Source: Bacillota bacterium
GTDB taxonomy: Bacteria > Bacillota > Clostridia > Acetivibrionales > DSM-1351
Assembly: GCA_023391425.1 (NCBI GenBank)
Contig: JAEWAX010000133.1
Span: 1 to 64,000 of the forward strand
Direction of reading: 5' to 3'
Length of the DNA stretch: 64,000 bases
Under the pieces are notes generated by a model, which saw nothing but the letters and a program-made list of their open reading frames with translations, was not told the DNA's origin and did no database searches. Shown in pieces: positions 24,359 through 33,913 of the stretch (position 1 is its first letter; every line of letters begins with the position of its first letter). A program made the position numbers and the translations under genes.

Positions 24359-27208
24359 TTACTTTTTCCTTGAAATAGCCTTATTACCTAGTATCTTTTT
24401 TAGATATTGTCCTGTATAAGATTCCTCTACTTGAGCTATTACCTCAGGGGTTCCCTCTGCAACAATAGTTCCACCTTTATTTCCTCCTTCTGGTCCAAGG
24501 TCTAGAATATAATCTGCTGTTTTAATTACATCTAGATTGTGTTCTATTATTACCATTGAATTACCCGCATCAACAAGTCTTTGTAGAATATCAATTAGTC
24601 TGTGGACATCAGCAACATGTAATCCTGTAGTCGGCTCATCAAGAATGTAAAGTGTTTTTCCAGTACTTCTCTTGGAAAGTTCTGTTGCAAGTTTAACTCT
24701 CTGAGCCTCACCACCTGAAAGTGTGGTAGAAGGTTGTCCCACCTTTACATATCCAAGTCCAACGTCAAACAAAGTCTGGAGCTTTCTTTGAATTTTTGGT
24801 ATATTTTTAAAGAATTCCAATGCGTCCTCAATAGTCATTTCTAGGACATCGGATATACTTTTGCCTTTATATTTTACCTCTAGTGTCTCCCTATTATACC
24901 TCTTACCCTTACAAACCTCACATGGGACATAAATATCAGGTAGAAAATGCATCTCTATTTTATTTATACCATCTCCATTACAAGCCTCACACCTACCACC
25001 TCTAACATTGAAACTAAATCTTGATGACTTATATCCCTTCATTTTAGCTTCATTTGTAGCAGCATATATTTCTCTAATAAGGTCATAAACTCCTGCGTAA
25101 GTTGCTGGATTTGATCTTGGAGTCCTTCCTATAGGGGATTGATCAATATAAATTACTTTGTCTAAGTTCTTTACACCCTTTATTGTATCATGAGCTCCCG
25201 GTTTAGTCTTTGCCCTATTTAACTGGCTGGCTAGGCTTTTATGCAAGATTTCATTTACTAGAGTACTTTTTCCCGATCCTGACACACCAGTGATAACAGT
25301 AAGAACTCCTAAAGGAATCTTTGCAGTGATATTTTTAAGATTATTTTCTTTAGCACCTACAATCTCCAACCATTTGCCATTTGGCTTTCTTCTTTCTATT
25401 GGAATCTCTACTTTTTTCTTTCCACTAAGGTATTGCCCTGTTAGAGATGCATCATTTTTAAGAATGCTCTCTAGTGGTCCCTCTGCAACCACATAACCAC
25501 CATGAATACCAGCGCCCGGTCCCATATCAATTATATAGTCTGCTGCATACATAGTCTCCTCGTCATGCTCTACCACAATCAATGTATTGCCATAATCTCT
25601 TAGCTTTGTAAGTGTACTTAGCAGTTTGGCATTATCTCTCTGATGAAGTCCGATACTAGGTTCATCAAGAATATATAAAACACCCATCAACCCAGAACCT
25701 ATTTGTGTGGCAAGCCTAATTCTCTGAGCTTCACCACCTGAAAGCGTGCCCGCAGTTCTAGATAATGTAAGATAATTCAAGCCCACATCAACAAGAAAAC
25801 CTATCCTAGCATTAATCTCTTTTAGTATCTGACCTGCTATCATTTTATGCCTATCACTTAAATCTAGATTTATAAAGAAGTCCTTTGTATCAGCAATTGG
25901 CATAATAGACAGCTCATGAATATTTTTTCCTCCTACTGTAACTGCAAGACTTTCTGGTTTAAGCCTGGCTCCATTACAATCTGGGCATGGATTATTGCTC
26001 ATAAACTGCTCATAATACTGCTTCATGCTATCAGATTGTGTCTCTTTGAAACGCCTCTCTATTACATTTATTACACCTTCAAAAGCAGCCATATATGAGC
26101 CACTACCATATTCTCTCTCATACTCTATCTTTATTTTCTCTCCTTTAGTACCATTCAAAATAATATCCAAAATTTCAGCAGGAAGTTTGTGAATAGGAGT
26201 ATCCAGTTTAAATTTGTAATGCTTCGCGAGAGCATTGAAAACCATTCTTGTGTAAGCATCTTCACTTTCTACGTTCCACCCTGTAACTGCTATGGCTCCA
26301 TCAGTCAACGATAATGATCTATCAGGAATTACTAAGTCAGGATCAACCTTTAGTAAATTCCCAAGACCTGTACATGTGGGACAAGCACCAAAGGGATTAT
26401 TAAAGGAAAACATTCTTGGAGTGAGTTCCTCAATGCTAATACCACAATCGCCACAAGCAAAATTCTGACTGAAAAGTATTTCTTCCTTTCCAATAACATC
26501 GACAATTGCTATTCCTCCACTCAAATGTAAAACAGTCTCAAGTGAATCTGACAATCTTTTCTGGATGTCATTACGAATAATAAGTCTATCAACAACTATC
26601 TCTATATTGTGCTTCTTGTTTTTGTCTAAAACTATCTCATCATTAACATCCATTACCTGTCCATCAACTCTTATTCTAACAAAACCACCTTTTTTTGCAT
26701 CCTCTACTAGCTTATGATATTCACCCTTTCGCCCTCTCACAACTGGCGCTAATAACTGTATTCTCGTATTCTCTTCAAAGGCTAGTATCTGATCAACCAT
26801 CTGATCAATAGTCTGTTGTGTAATCTCCTTACCGCATTTTGGACAATGTGGTATACCTATCCTGGCATACAACAATCTAAGGTAATCATGTATCTCAGTA
26901 ACTGTTCCAACAGTGGAACGTGGATTTCTGCTTGTAGTTTTTTGATCAATAGCAATAGCAGGTGATAACCCATCAATATAATCAATATCCGGTTTTTCCA
27001 TCTGTCCTAAAAACTGTCTGGCATATGATGACAAAGATTCAACATACCGTCTCTGCCCCTCTGCATAAATTGTATCAAATGCCAAGGAGGACTTTCCTGA
27101 ACCACTTAATCCTGTAATTACAACAAACTTGTCTCTAGGTATCTCAACATCAACATTTTTAAGATTATGCTCTCGCGCACCTTTAATAAATATATTATCT
27201 CTAATCAT
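24359..27208 (-). CDS. uvrA: Excinuclease ABC subunit A
   Basis: This is the DNA damage-recognition ATPase of nucleotide excision repair. The 949-residue protein has two ABC modules. Walker A motifs are GLSGSGKSS (about 31-39) and GVSGSGKST (about 640-648). Signatures LSGGEAQRIRLA and LSGGEAQRVKLA are both intact, as is VVIEHNLDVI near the end. Zinc-binding CxxC pairs are visible in CPKCGKE, CGDCG/CPTC and CEACNGDG/CEVCKGK. It stands alone here, without uvrB. A promoter with a LexA-like box lies about 220-260 bases upstream. Confidence 0.97.
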   Translation of the reverse strand: MIRDNIFIKGAREHNLKNVDVEIPRDKFVVITGLSGSGKSSLAFDTIYAEGQRRYVESLSSYARQFLGQMEKPDIDYIDGLSPAIAIDQKTTSRNPRSTVGTVTEIHDYLRLLYARIGIPHCPKCGKEITQQTIDQMVDQILAFEENTRIQLLAPVVRGRKGEYHKLVEDAKKGGFVRIRVDGQVMDVNDEIVLDKNKKHNIEIVVDRLIIRNDIQKRLSDSLETVLHLSGGIAIVDVIGKEEILFSQNFACGDCGISIEELTPRMFSFNNPFGACPTCTGLGNLLKVDPDLVIPDRSLSLTDGAIAVTGWNVESEDAYTRMVFNALAKHYKFKLDTPIHKLPAEILDIILNGTKGEKIKIEYEREYGSGSYMAAFEGVINVIERRFKETQSDSMKQYYEQFMSNNPCPDCNGARLKPESLAVTVGGKNIHELSIMPIADTKDFFINLDLSDRHKMIAGQILKEINARIGFLVDVGLNYLTLSRTAGTLSGGEAQRIRLATQIGSGLMGVLYILDEPSIGLHQRDNAKLLSTLTKLRDYGNTLIVVEHDEETMYAADYIIDMGPGAGIHGGYVVAEGPLESILKNDASLTGQYLSGKKKVEIPIERRKPNGKWLEIVGAKENNLKNITAKIPLGVLTVITGVSGSGKSTLVNEILHKSLASQLNRAKTKPGAHDTIKGVKNLDKVIYIDQSPIGRTPRSNPATYAGVYDLIREIYAATNEAKMKGYKSSRFSFNVRGGRCEACNGDGINKIEMHFLPDIYVPCEVCKGKRYNRETLEVKYKGKSISDVLEMTIEDALEFFKNIPKIQRKLQTLFDVGLGYVKVGQPSTTLSGGEAQRVKLATELSKRSTGKTLYILDEPTTGLHVADVHRLIDILQRLVDAGNSMVIIEHNLDVIKTADYILDLGPEGGNKGGTIVAEGTPEVIAQVEESYTGQYLKKILGNKAISRKK

Positions 27209-27430
27209 TTAAACACCTTTTCTAATGTTAACTCAAACTTCCTAACTAGAAGGATTATAAGTCTCACAGATATGCTCTATTTCTCTCTGAAAAATCATGT
27301 CTTTCATTAAAAATCATACTCTATACCTGTTACAAATTACAAATTTATAATACAACCTATAAAAGTTGAGTTATTAATATTAATATTTTCACACTTCAGT
27401 AAATTATCCTTAATAATAACCTACATCTAT

Positions 27431-27469
27431 ATTATATCAAATTTAACTATTATTGCAAACATTTGTTCG
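27431..27469 (-). promoter_or_regulatory. uvrA promoter overlapped by a LexA (SOS) box
   Basis: On the minus strand TTTGCA (27454-27459) and TATAAT (27431-27436) are 17 bases apart. CGAACAAATGTTTG (27456-27469) overlaps the -35 and differs by one base from the perfect Gram-positive palindrome CGAAC-N4-GTTCG. This would make uvrA DNA-damage inducible. Transcription would start near 27424, leaving a leader of about 215 bases. Confidence 0.7.
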
Positions 27470-27550
27470 ATTATTTTTAATTTTTATTGATATTTTTTTA
27501 ACTACCTGCTATAATCACATAAGGATAAAAATTTATCTATTATAATTAAA

Positions 27551-27648
27551 TAGTATCTTGGGGAGCTGGAAAATGATTCGGCTGAGATAAGTATGTTTTA
27601 CTTAAAACCCTTATACCTGATCTGGATAATGCCAGCGTAGGAATGATT
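27551..27648 (+). promoter_or_regulatory. TPP riboswitch
   Basis: The THI-box core is present in order: CTTGGGGAGC (from 27557), GGCTGAGATAAG, then ACCCTTATACCTGATCTGG and ATGCCAGCGTAGG. These match the conserved thiamine pyrophosphate aptamer. It lies directly upstream of a terminator and the thiamine transporter gene thiT, so high TPP should stop transcription. Confidence 0.95.
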
Positions 27649-27655
27649 AGTTATT

Positions 27656-27693
27656 GTCATGCTGCATTTTCAAACAGGTATGACTTTTTTTTA
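27656..27693 (+). terminator. Riboswitch expression-platform terminator
   Basis: GTCATGCTG pairs with CAGGTATGAC (one bulge) and is followed by eight or more Ts. It is placed just after the TPP aptamer and about 40 bases before the thiT start. Confidence 0.85.
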
Positions 27694-27733
27694 TTAAATT
27701 TTGAGGTCGTAAAGCGGCTCAAGGAGGTTTATT

Positions 27734-28279
27734 ATGAAAAAAATGTCTACCAGAATGTTGGTGGAGGCAGGGATAATGATTGGCCTTGCCCAATTATTAA
27801 GTTACGTAAAGATTTATGAGGCTCCATTTGGCGGTTCAGTAACTTTAGGAAGTATGATACCCATACTTATTTTTGCAATTAGATGGGGAAGCAAGCCAGG
27901 CATCTTAGTCGGTCTAGTATATGGATTCCTGCAATTCGCATTAGGAACAAAGTTCTCATATCACCCACTTGGAATTTTTCTTGACTATATCTTTGCATTT
28001 GCTTGTCTTGGCTTTGCAGGCTTGTTTAGAAAAAATATTTTCTCCACTGTCGTAAGTATTGCTATAGCTATGATTGGAAGATTTATATTTCACTTTATTT
28101 CAGGAATTGTTTTATGGTACTCATATGCTCCGGAGGGCATGAATACTTATCTATACTCGCTCATCTACAACGGTCAATTTTTGTTACCAGAGTTTATAAT
28201 CTCAGCTGTATTGATTTGCGCTCTTTACAAACCTCTAAAAAGGTTTATTACTAATCAGAATAGTATAGGTTCTAATTAA
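27734..28279 (+). CDS. thiT: Thiamine ECF transporter substrate-binding subunit ThiT
   Basis: This 181-residue membrane protein is the S component that binds thiamine and docks on a shared ECF module encoded elsewhere. Six hydrophobic segments are visible. ThiT hallmarks include the opening RMLVEAGIMIGLAQLLS and the conserved IRWGSKPGILVGLVYGFLQF. The ATG has AAGGAGG upstream. Control by the TPP riboswitch in front confirms the thiamine role. Confidence 0.95.
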   Translation: MKKMSTRMLVEAGIMIGLAQLLSYVKIYEAPFGGSVTLGSMIPILIFAIRWGSKPGILVGLVYGFLQFALGTKFSYHPLGIFLDYIFAFACLGFAGLFRKNIFSTVVSIAIAMIGRFIFHFISGIVLWYSYAPEGMNTYLYSLIYNGQFLLPEFIISAVLICALYKPLKRFITNQNSIGSN

Positions 28280-28329
28280 TACAAATTATTTTGTAAGCCG
28301 CTGCTTATGCAGCGCACTACGTAAGAGGT

Positions 28330-28421
28330 AATATAAAATATAGCTTTGCTATATTTTATATTCGAAATAGTATTATAACAGAAGTGGGAATGATGCTTGG
28401 GCATCATTCCCACTTCTGTTA
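28330..28421. terminator. Two hairpins between thiT and spoIVA
   Basis: AATATAAAATATAGC pairs with its complement (28330-28362). A perfect 21-base stem with a TTGG loop follows (28376-28421, arm TAACAGAAGTGGGAATGATG plus C). They lie between convergent genes and probably end transcription from both sides. Confidence 0.75.
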
Positions 28422-28468
28422 CAAGTCTTCTATTTCTATACTTGGATGAGGTATCATCCAATCTTCAA

Positions 28469-29947
28469 CTACAAGATTATACAAATCAATCCGCCACTAC
28501 CCTCATTAATTATTTTTTGCAAGGTTTCTTGTAGCTTCACCTGTGCATCTTCAGGCATTCTAAACAGTTTATTCTGTAAGCCCTCTTGTACCAGCTCATG
28601 CAGAGATTTGCCAAATATATTTGATTCCCAAAGCTTTGTCGTATCACTTTCAAATTCCTTCAATAAATATGTAACAAGCTCTTCAGATTGCTTCTCAGTT
28701 CCTACCAATGGAGCTATTTCAGTTTCTATATCTGCACGAATCATATGAATCGAAGGTGCACTTGCACGAAGCTTAACTCCGTATTTGTTACCTTGCTTTA
28801 TTATTTCAGGTTCTTCTAAAGTCAATTCATCCATTTGTGGAGACACCATTCCATAGCCTTTGACTCTTACCTCATGAAGTGCATATTCTACTCTGTCATA
28901 TTCCTTCTTGACCCTTGCCAAGTCTTTAATTAGACTAATTAGTTTGTGCTCACCCTCGATTTCCATACCTGATTCTTCACTCAGAATCCTATAGAACAAG
29001 CCATCAGCTGTTGTTATATCAACCAGAATTGTACCTTCTCCTAGACTAACCTTATCAATAGAAGCTCCTTTTATGAAATCATAAGCTTCAAAGGATGGCA
29101 TCGCCGCTTTAATCTCTCTTATTCTGTTTGCAGACTTAAATGTATTTCTTATTGAGTCAATCATATCATTTTTTAGCCAATGTGAATCGTCTAGAGCTTC
29201 AACCCATTTAGGAATATTTATACCTATTTCTAATATCGGAAACTCATGCAAAATTTTCTCCATGACTGAGTCAATATCTTCAATTCTCATTTGTAAGCAG
29301 TCCATAGCTAAAACTGTGACCCCATACTTTTGTTCCATTTCATCGCGTAGTTTCAGTGTTTCTGCATCTCTTGGTTTAGTTGAATTAATTATAACCACAA
29401 ATGGCTTATTTATTGCCTTAAGTTCTGATATTACTCTCTTTTCAGCATCAACATAATCTTCTCTTGCAATATCTGCTATGCTTCCATCTGTTGTTATAAC
29501 TATACCAATTGTTGAATGTTCATTGATAACCTTTTTAGTACCAATTTCAGCTGCATCTTCAAATGGAATCTGATAGTCATACCACGGTGTAGATACCATT
29601 CTCGGAGCATTATTTTCCAAGTGCCCCATAGCACCCCTTACCATGTATCCCACACAATCAATCATTCTTACTTTTAGCATTACATTATCATCAATAGCAA
29701 TTTCAACTGCTTCGTTAGGGATAAATTTAGGTTCAGTGGTCATTATTGTTCTTCCAGACGCACTTTGTGGAAGCTCATCAATAGCCCTTTCCTTCTGATA
29801 TGTGTTCTCTATATTAGGAATAACCAACAAATCCATAAAGCGTTTTATAAAAGTTGATTTCCCAGTTCTCACAGGTCCCACAATACCTATATATATATCC
29901 CCTTGAGTTCTTTCAGCTATTTGCTGGTATATGTTGAATTTTTCCAC
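28469..29947 (-). CDS. spoIVA: Stage IV sporulation protein A (spore coat assembly ATPase)
   Basis: SpoIVA polymerises on the forespore surface and forms the base of the spore coat. The 492-residue length and the N-terminal ATPase domain (Walker A GPVRTGKST at about 24-32; Walker B-like MIDCVGY) match the family closely. The conserved C-terminal region ends with GLICIIL. The start is GTG at 29945-29947 with GGGGAGG upstream. It proves the organism is a spore-former. In many Firmicutes it lies near gpsA and der; here those genes begin 13 kb away on the same strand. Confidence 0.97.
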   Translation of the reverse strand: MEKFNIYQQIAERTQGDIYIGIVGPVRTGKSTFIKRFMDLLVIPNIENTYQKERAIDELPQSASGRTIMTTEPKFIPNEAVEIAIDDNVMLKVRMIDCVGYMVRGAMGHLENNAPRMVSTPWYDYQIPFEDAAEIGTKKVINEHSTIGIVITTDGSIADIAREDYVDAEKRVISELKAINKPFVVIINSTKPRDAETLKLRDEMEQKYGVTVLAMDCLQMRIEDIDSVMEKILHEFPILEIGINIPKWVEALDDSHWLKNDMIDSIRNTFKSANRIREIKAAMPSFEAYDFIKGASIDKVSLGEGTILVDITTADGLFYRILSEESGMEIEGEHKLISLIKDLARVKKEYDRVEYALHEVRVKGYGMVSPQMDELTLEEPEIIKQGNKYGVKLRASAPSIHMIRADIETEIAPLVGTEKQSEELVTYLLKEFESDTTKLWESNIFGKSLHELVQEGLQNKLFRMPEDAQVKLQETLQKIINEGSGGLICIIL

Positions 29948-30051
29948 CCTAGAACCCTCCCCTATATTGTTACATGCCCAATTGGGACTATGTATATTGT
30001 CTTTTTCAATATTAAATATATGTCCGAAAAAAGTTATTATTACAAAAAAAT

Positions 30052-30081
30052 AAAAAACCCAACTTTTTAGTTGAGTTTTTT
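30052..30081. terminator. Hairpin between the LacI-fusion gene and spoIVA
   Basis: AAAAACCCAACT and AGTTGAGTTTTTT form a stem around a TTTT loop with T runs on both strands. On the minus strand it lies about 110 bases past the fusion gene stop. Confidence 0.65.
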
Positions 30082-30187
30082 AAATTATAATTTTTTACTT
30101 AACAACCAATATCAGATATTCAATGATAAATTTTTCTTAGTAATAAATTTGTACAGTTTAAGTACTCACCCTACCTCACAAATAATA

Positions 30188-32229
30188 CTACGGGTATTCT
30201 GTCCCAAGCGCCCAGTCAGTATAAGCCATGGCAATGTCTACATTACTATTATCTACAATAGTAGTTTGAAGATTAATTATCTTATCTACACAATATCCAA
30301 GTGCCTCGTGCATAAAAACAGCCATGATAAACTCTCTACCCTGGTCTACAGGAGCAACATTGACAGTTGCAGTGAGCTTACCTTCCCGTATATATTCATA
30401 GCCTGATTTAAGGCCATCAGCCCCAATTGTGATAATACCCTTTGTACCATCCCAATGCTTAAGACCACATTTTTCTATGGCTTGCACTGCACCTATAGCC
30501 ATTTCCTCATTTTCACCATAAATAAAATCTATATCAGGATGTTTTTCAAGTATTTCGACTGCAGCCTGCATACCTTTTTCACGTATATAATCACCTCGAC
30601 CTTCACTCACTATTTGTATTTCAGGATACATCTTGACAGCTTCCAAAAATCCTTCTCTTCGAGAAGTTGACCAATACCCTGGAATTCCAAGTATTAGTGC
30701 TACCTTACCTTTTTTATTCAACTTTTCCACTGCATATTTTCCAATTAAATTCCCTGCTTGAAAATGATTATTATAACTGATAACAGAAGTAACCTTTAAA
30801 TCTGCTTCACTCCACAACTCAGATGGCATGTTAAACATATATATGGCTGTACCTGCACTCTTCGCCTTTTCATAAATTTGATTCATGAAATCAATGTCAC
30901 CTGCAGAACACACCAATATTGCATCAAATTTATTGGCAATCCATTTCTCTATATATGCTACTTGTGATTCTACCGCAAGATGCTCTGTTGGTGCTGCCAT
31001 GTCAAACTCAAACTTCACGTCGAAACGTTCAGTAAGTTCCTTCATCATTGTATATGCTCCATGCTTAATTATGTCATAGAATTCTGATGTTGTTGGTGGT
31101 GCGAATCCGATTTTTATTGTCCGACCACTGGCAATTGCACGAGCAGTATTCTCGAATTTTATATCATTTTTTCTGCAACAACTGTTTCGGATTTTTATTG
31201 TTGGATTGAAAATGACATGATTTGGCGGAGTAATTCTGTCATCTATAAGATCAATCAGCATGAGCATTGCACTACGTCCTAATTCATATGTAGGCCTTGA
31301 ACATGTAGTAAGTGAAATAGATGATGAAACAGATATCTGATCAAAGCCCATAAGGGAAATATCCTCAGGAATAGAATATTCATTTTCTTCAAGCGCTTGC
31401 TTTGCAGCAAATGCCATAACGTCATTTGCACAAAAAATAGCCGTAAAATAAATATCTTGTTTAATTTTACCCATCACACTATCATAAGCTTTTTGAAAAT
31501 CATAAAAACCTTCAGCCCTCAAGTGTGGTTCTATTGGTATCCCCGCTCTTGAGATAGCATCACAGTATCCAGCATAACGAGCACTTTCTGAACTCAGTCT
31601 ATCATCACCTGCTAGATACATTATCTTCCTATGTCCGAGAGATATGAGATATTTAACTGCATCATAAGCACCCATGCGGTCATCACAAGCTACATAGCAT
31701 ACATTTTGATTTTGATTAATAGCTTGATTTTGGACTAAAACTAGTGGAATATTATTACTTAACATGTCGTCAATAAATACGTCTGAGGTTTTATTAGACA
31801 CATGAATTATTCCCTTTAGATTACAATCTTGAGTTAGCATTTTTATTTTATGAAACTGATTTTGACCATAATTCCGAATATTGTAAATTATTATTTCATA
31901 TTGATGCATAATAGCAACATCTTCTATGCCCTTAATAAGTGCTGTGTAGTTAGGATCATGCAAATCGTTTACATTGAGTGCAATAAATTTTAGTTTATCA
32001 GTTATGTTATCTTTTTTAGTAAAATAGTTGCGGTCAATATTTAAATAATCCATTGATGCTTCTACTCTTTCTTGTATATCCTTGTCAATATTTGATATTC
32101 CCCTAACAACACGTGATACGCTAGATACTGATACTCCTGCATGTTGCGCAATGTCAACCAACCTTATTTTTTGTTGTCTCTTAGTTTTTTCTTTTGGTAC
32201 TGCATTTTTTTTTTTGAACTTTTTTTCAT
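30188..32229 (-). CDS. LacI-type regulator fused to a second sugar-binding domain (copy 1; start frame disrupted by A11)
   Basis: Order of domains: LacI helix-turn-helix (IAQHAGVSVSSVSRVVRG), a LacI effector domain to about residue 330, then from FENTARAIASGRTIKIGF a second periplasmic-binding-protein domain of about 320 residues. That second domain closely resembles the mature binding lipoprotein encoded at 33914-35068, including YGENEEM and GADGLKSGYE. No signal peptide is seen, so the protein should be cytosolic. ATG at 32227-32229 has GGAGTG upstream like the paralogue at 42126, but an A11 tract (32205-32215) shifts the frame by one base. The uninterrupted frame offers only TTG at 32161, at the edge of the DNA-binding helix. 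Slippage, a sequencing error or real inactivation are all possible. The operator is unknown. Confidence 0.85.
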
Positions 32230-32457
32230 ATCTGTCACTCCAGTTATTCTTGATAAATTAATAAACTTAAAGTAATTCATCTTAGTGAGAAAGTAATGTA
32301 TTTATAATTACACAACTAGAATCTATAAAGCTTCTTGCTGAAATATTCTAATTTTGATTTATCTTAATAGCTATTAGTGTACTAAAAATGCATTCTAGTT
32401 TTTAAAATAACATTCTACAATCCGAGTTTCCCCTATTTTTGTTGATATTTAATAAAA
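32230..32457. other. Gap upstream of the copy 1 regulator
   Basis: This stretch separates the regulator from the M24 gene terminator. It should hold the regulator promoter. I found no open frame with a ribosome site and no clear operator palindrome. Confidence 0.4.
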
Positions 32458-32513
32458 GAGGAGAGTAACAAAGCAGATAAGCAATTATGCCCTTCTATTT
32501 GAATACTCTCCTC
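32458..32513 (-). terminator. Terminator of the sugar importer/M24 operon
   Basis: GAGGAGAGTA and TACTCTCCTC form a perfect ten-base stem with a 36-base loop, followed on the minus strand by TTTTATT. It lies about 35 bases past the M24 stop. The long loop makes it less certain than the others. Confidence 0.6.
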
Positions 32514-32547
32514 AGATAGACTATTATTTCCTACCGTATTTAAAATT

Positions 32548-33783
32548 TTATTCCTTTATAATGAATCTAGGGAAGTTAGTCAAAGGTTCCATTCCATCCT
32601 TATGTACAACAATAGGATCCTCTGTTCTTACTCCAGTTAAGTTCTCGTCAATAGCACTCAGTTCATATGCAAAAGTCTGTCCTTCAACTAAAATATCGTC
32701 TGAATCAGGACCAATGAGAGGCATTTCTTCCTCTGGATCCATACCTGTTCCATGAGGTCCAAGTCTACCTTCGCTAGGAGATACAAGATATTTTTCAATT
32801 CCTTCTTTTATTGCTGCTTGACGAATTACATCATCTGCTTCTCTTCCTGTCATTCCAGCTTTTATATTTACCAAACCATTTTCAAATACTCTGTTTAAGG
32901 CTTCTAAAAGCTTAATATGTTCTTTATCGGTATTTTTACCAAAAACTATTGTTCTTGCTGTATCAGAGCAGTAACCGTTTATACGTATACCATGATCCAT
33001 CATAACAAGGTTGCCTCTCGTTATCTGCTTATCAGTCGGACGTTTGAACAATGAAAGAAGGTTTTCTCCTGTTTGTACCATTATATCAAATGCAATAGCG
33101 TGTCCTCCTGATGCAAACATTGATGCGTATACAAGGCTTTGTGCTTCTTTCTCTGTAATACCGTCTTCCAATATATCGTAGAGCATCTGAGCACCTATAT
33201 CAGCAACTTTACCAGCTCTTCTCATTGTCCTTAATTCTTTTTCAGTCTTGATTGATTTGAAGTATTCAATAATATTGCTTGGAACTATTTCAGCATCAGG
33301 CATACCTTTTTTGATTTCTGAATAGATCTCTAGGTCACAGAATGTATAACCGCAAAGTCCAACTTTTTTTAGCGGATTTTTCTTTGCATATTCTTTTAGG
33401 AACTTGCTTAATTCTCCACGAATTTCTCTTATGTCATCCCCAAGATAACGCATTGCTGATTCTTCATGAGCTGAACGAATCTGGCTGTCTGGAAGGAAAA
33501 AGACAGGATCACTGCCTGGAGCAACAAAAACAATCATTGGCTGTGGGTAAATACCATCTATTGTACGGTAATCAACAAGCCATCTAACATTACTCATTCT
33601 GTAGCAGTCTCCGAATACCAACAGGGCATCAAGTTTGTTTTCTTCCACTTTCTTTTTTGTTCTTTCTAAACGTTCTTTGTAATCAGCTCCGGTAATTTCT
33701 TCTCCAAAGCCATCCCATACTGCTTCATTGATAAGTGTTCCAAATTTTGATGGAAGGTAATCTTTTAGTTTTTGTGATATCAT
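32548..33783 (-). CDS. M24 family metalloenzyme (creatinase / Xaa-Pro peptidase-like)
   Basis: This is a 411-residue pita-bread fold enzyme with a creatinase-N-type first half (to about 180) and an M24 second half. The five metal ligands of the family appear intact: the two Asp of MDHGIRINGYCSDTAR, His in GPHGTGMD, Glu in FAYELSAI and Glu in VRTEDPI. Such enzymes cleave X-Pro bonds or, as in creatinase, C-N bonds of small molecules. It lies 130 bases downstream of the binding lipoprotein in a ribose-type importer operon, which is unusual for a peptidase. The substrate may be what the importer brings in; this is inference. ATG has AAAGGAG upstream. Confidence 0.88.
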   Translation of the reverse strand: MISQKLKDYLPSKFGTLINEAVWDGFGEEITGADYKERLERTKKKVEENKLDALLVFGDCYRMSNVRWLVDYRTIDGIYPQPMIVFVAPGSDPVFFLPDSQIRSAHEESAMRYLGDDIREIRGELSKFLKEYAKKNPLKKVGLCGYTFCDLEIYSEIKKGMPDAEIVPSNIIEYFKSIKTEKELRTMRRAGKVADIGAQMLYDILEDGITEKEAQSLVYASMFASGGHAIAFDIMVQTGENLLSLFKRPTDKQITRGNLVMMDHGIRINGYCSDTARTIVFGKNTDKEHIKLLEALNRVFENGLVNIKAGMTGREADDVIRQAAIKEGIEKYLVSPSEGRLGPHGTGMDPEEEMPLIGPDSDDILVEGQTFAYELSAIDENLTGVRTEDPIVVHKDGMEPLTNFPRFIIKE

Positions 33784-33913
33784 ATCTTTTCTCCTTTTAT
33801 TAGTATTATTTTTTTATCTGTTCATTGCTGAACATAAGTTATATAATATGTCTGAGCTGTCGCCGACGTATTACCATGAAATAATTAATATTGCTTAGGA
33901 TAAACTACAATAT

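Noticed and set aside
28446..28748. 100-codon frame antisense to spoIVA
   Set aside because: It overlaps a certain gene and has no ribosome site.
30188..32161. Calling the copy 1 LacI-fusion gene a pseudogene
   Set aside because: The rest of the frame is intact over about 650 codons with all domains conserved; a one-base A-tract difference at the start is not enough to call decay.
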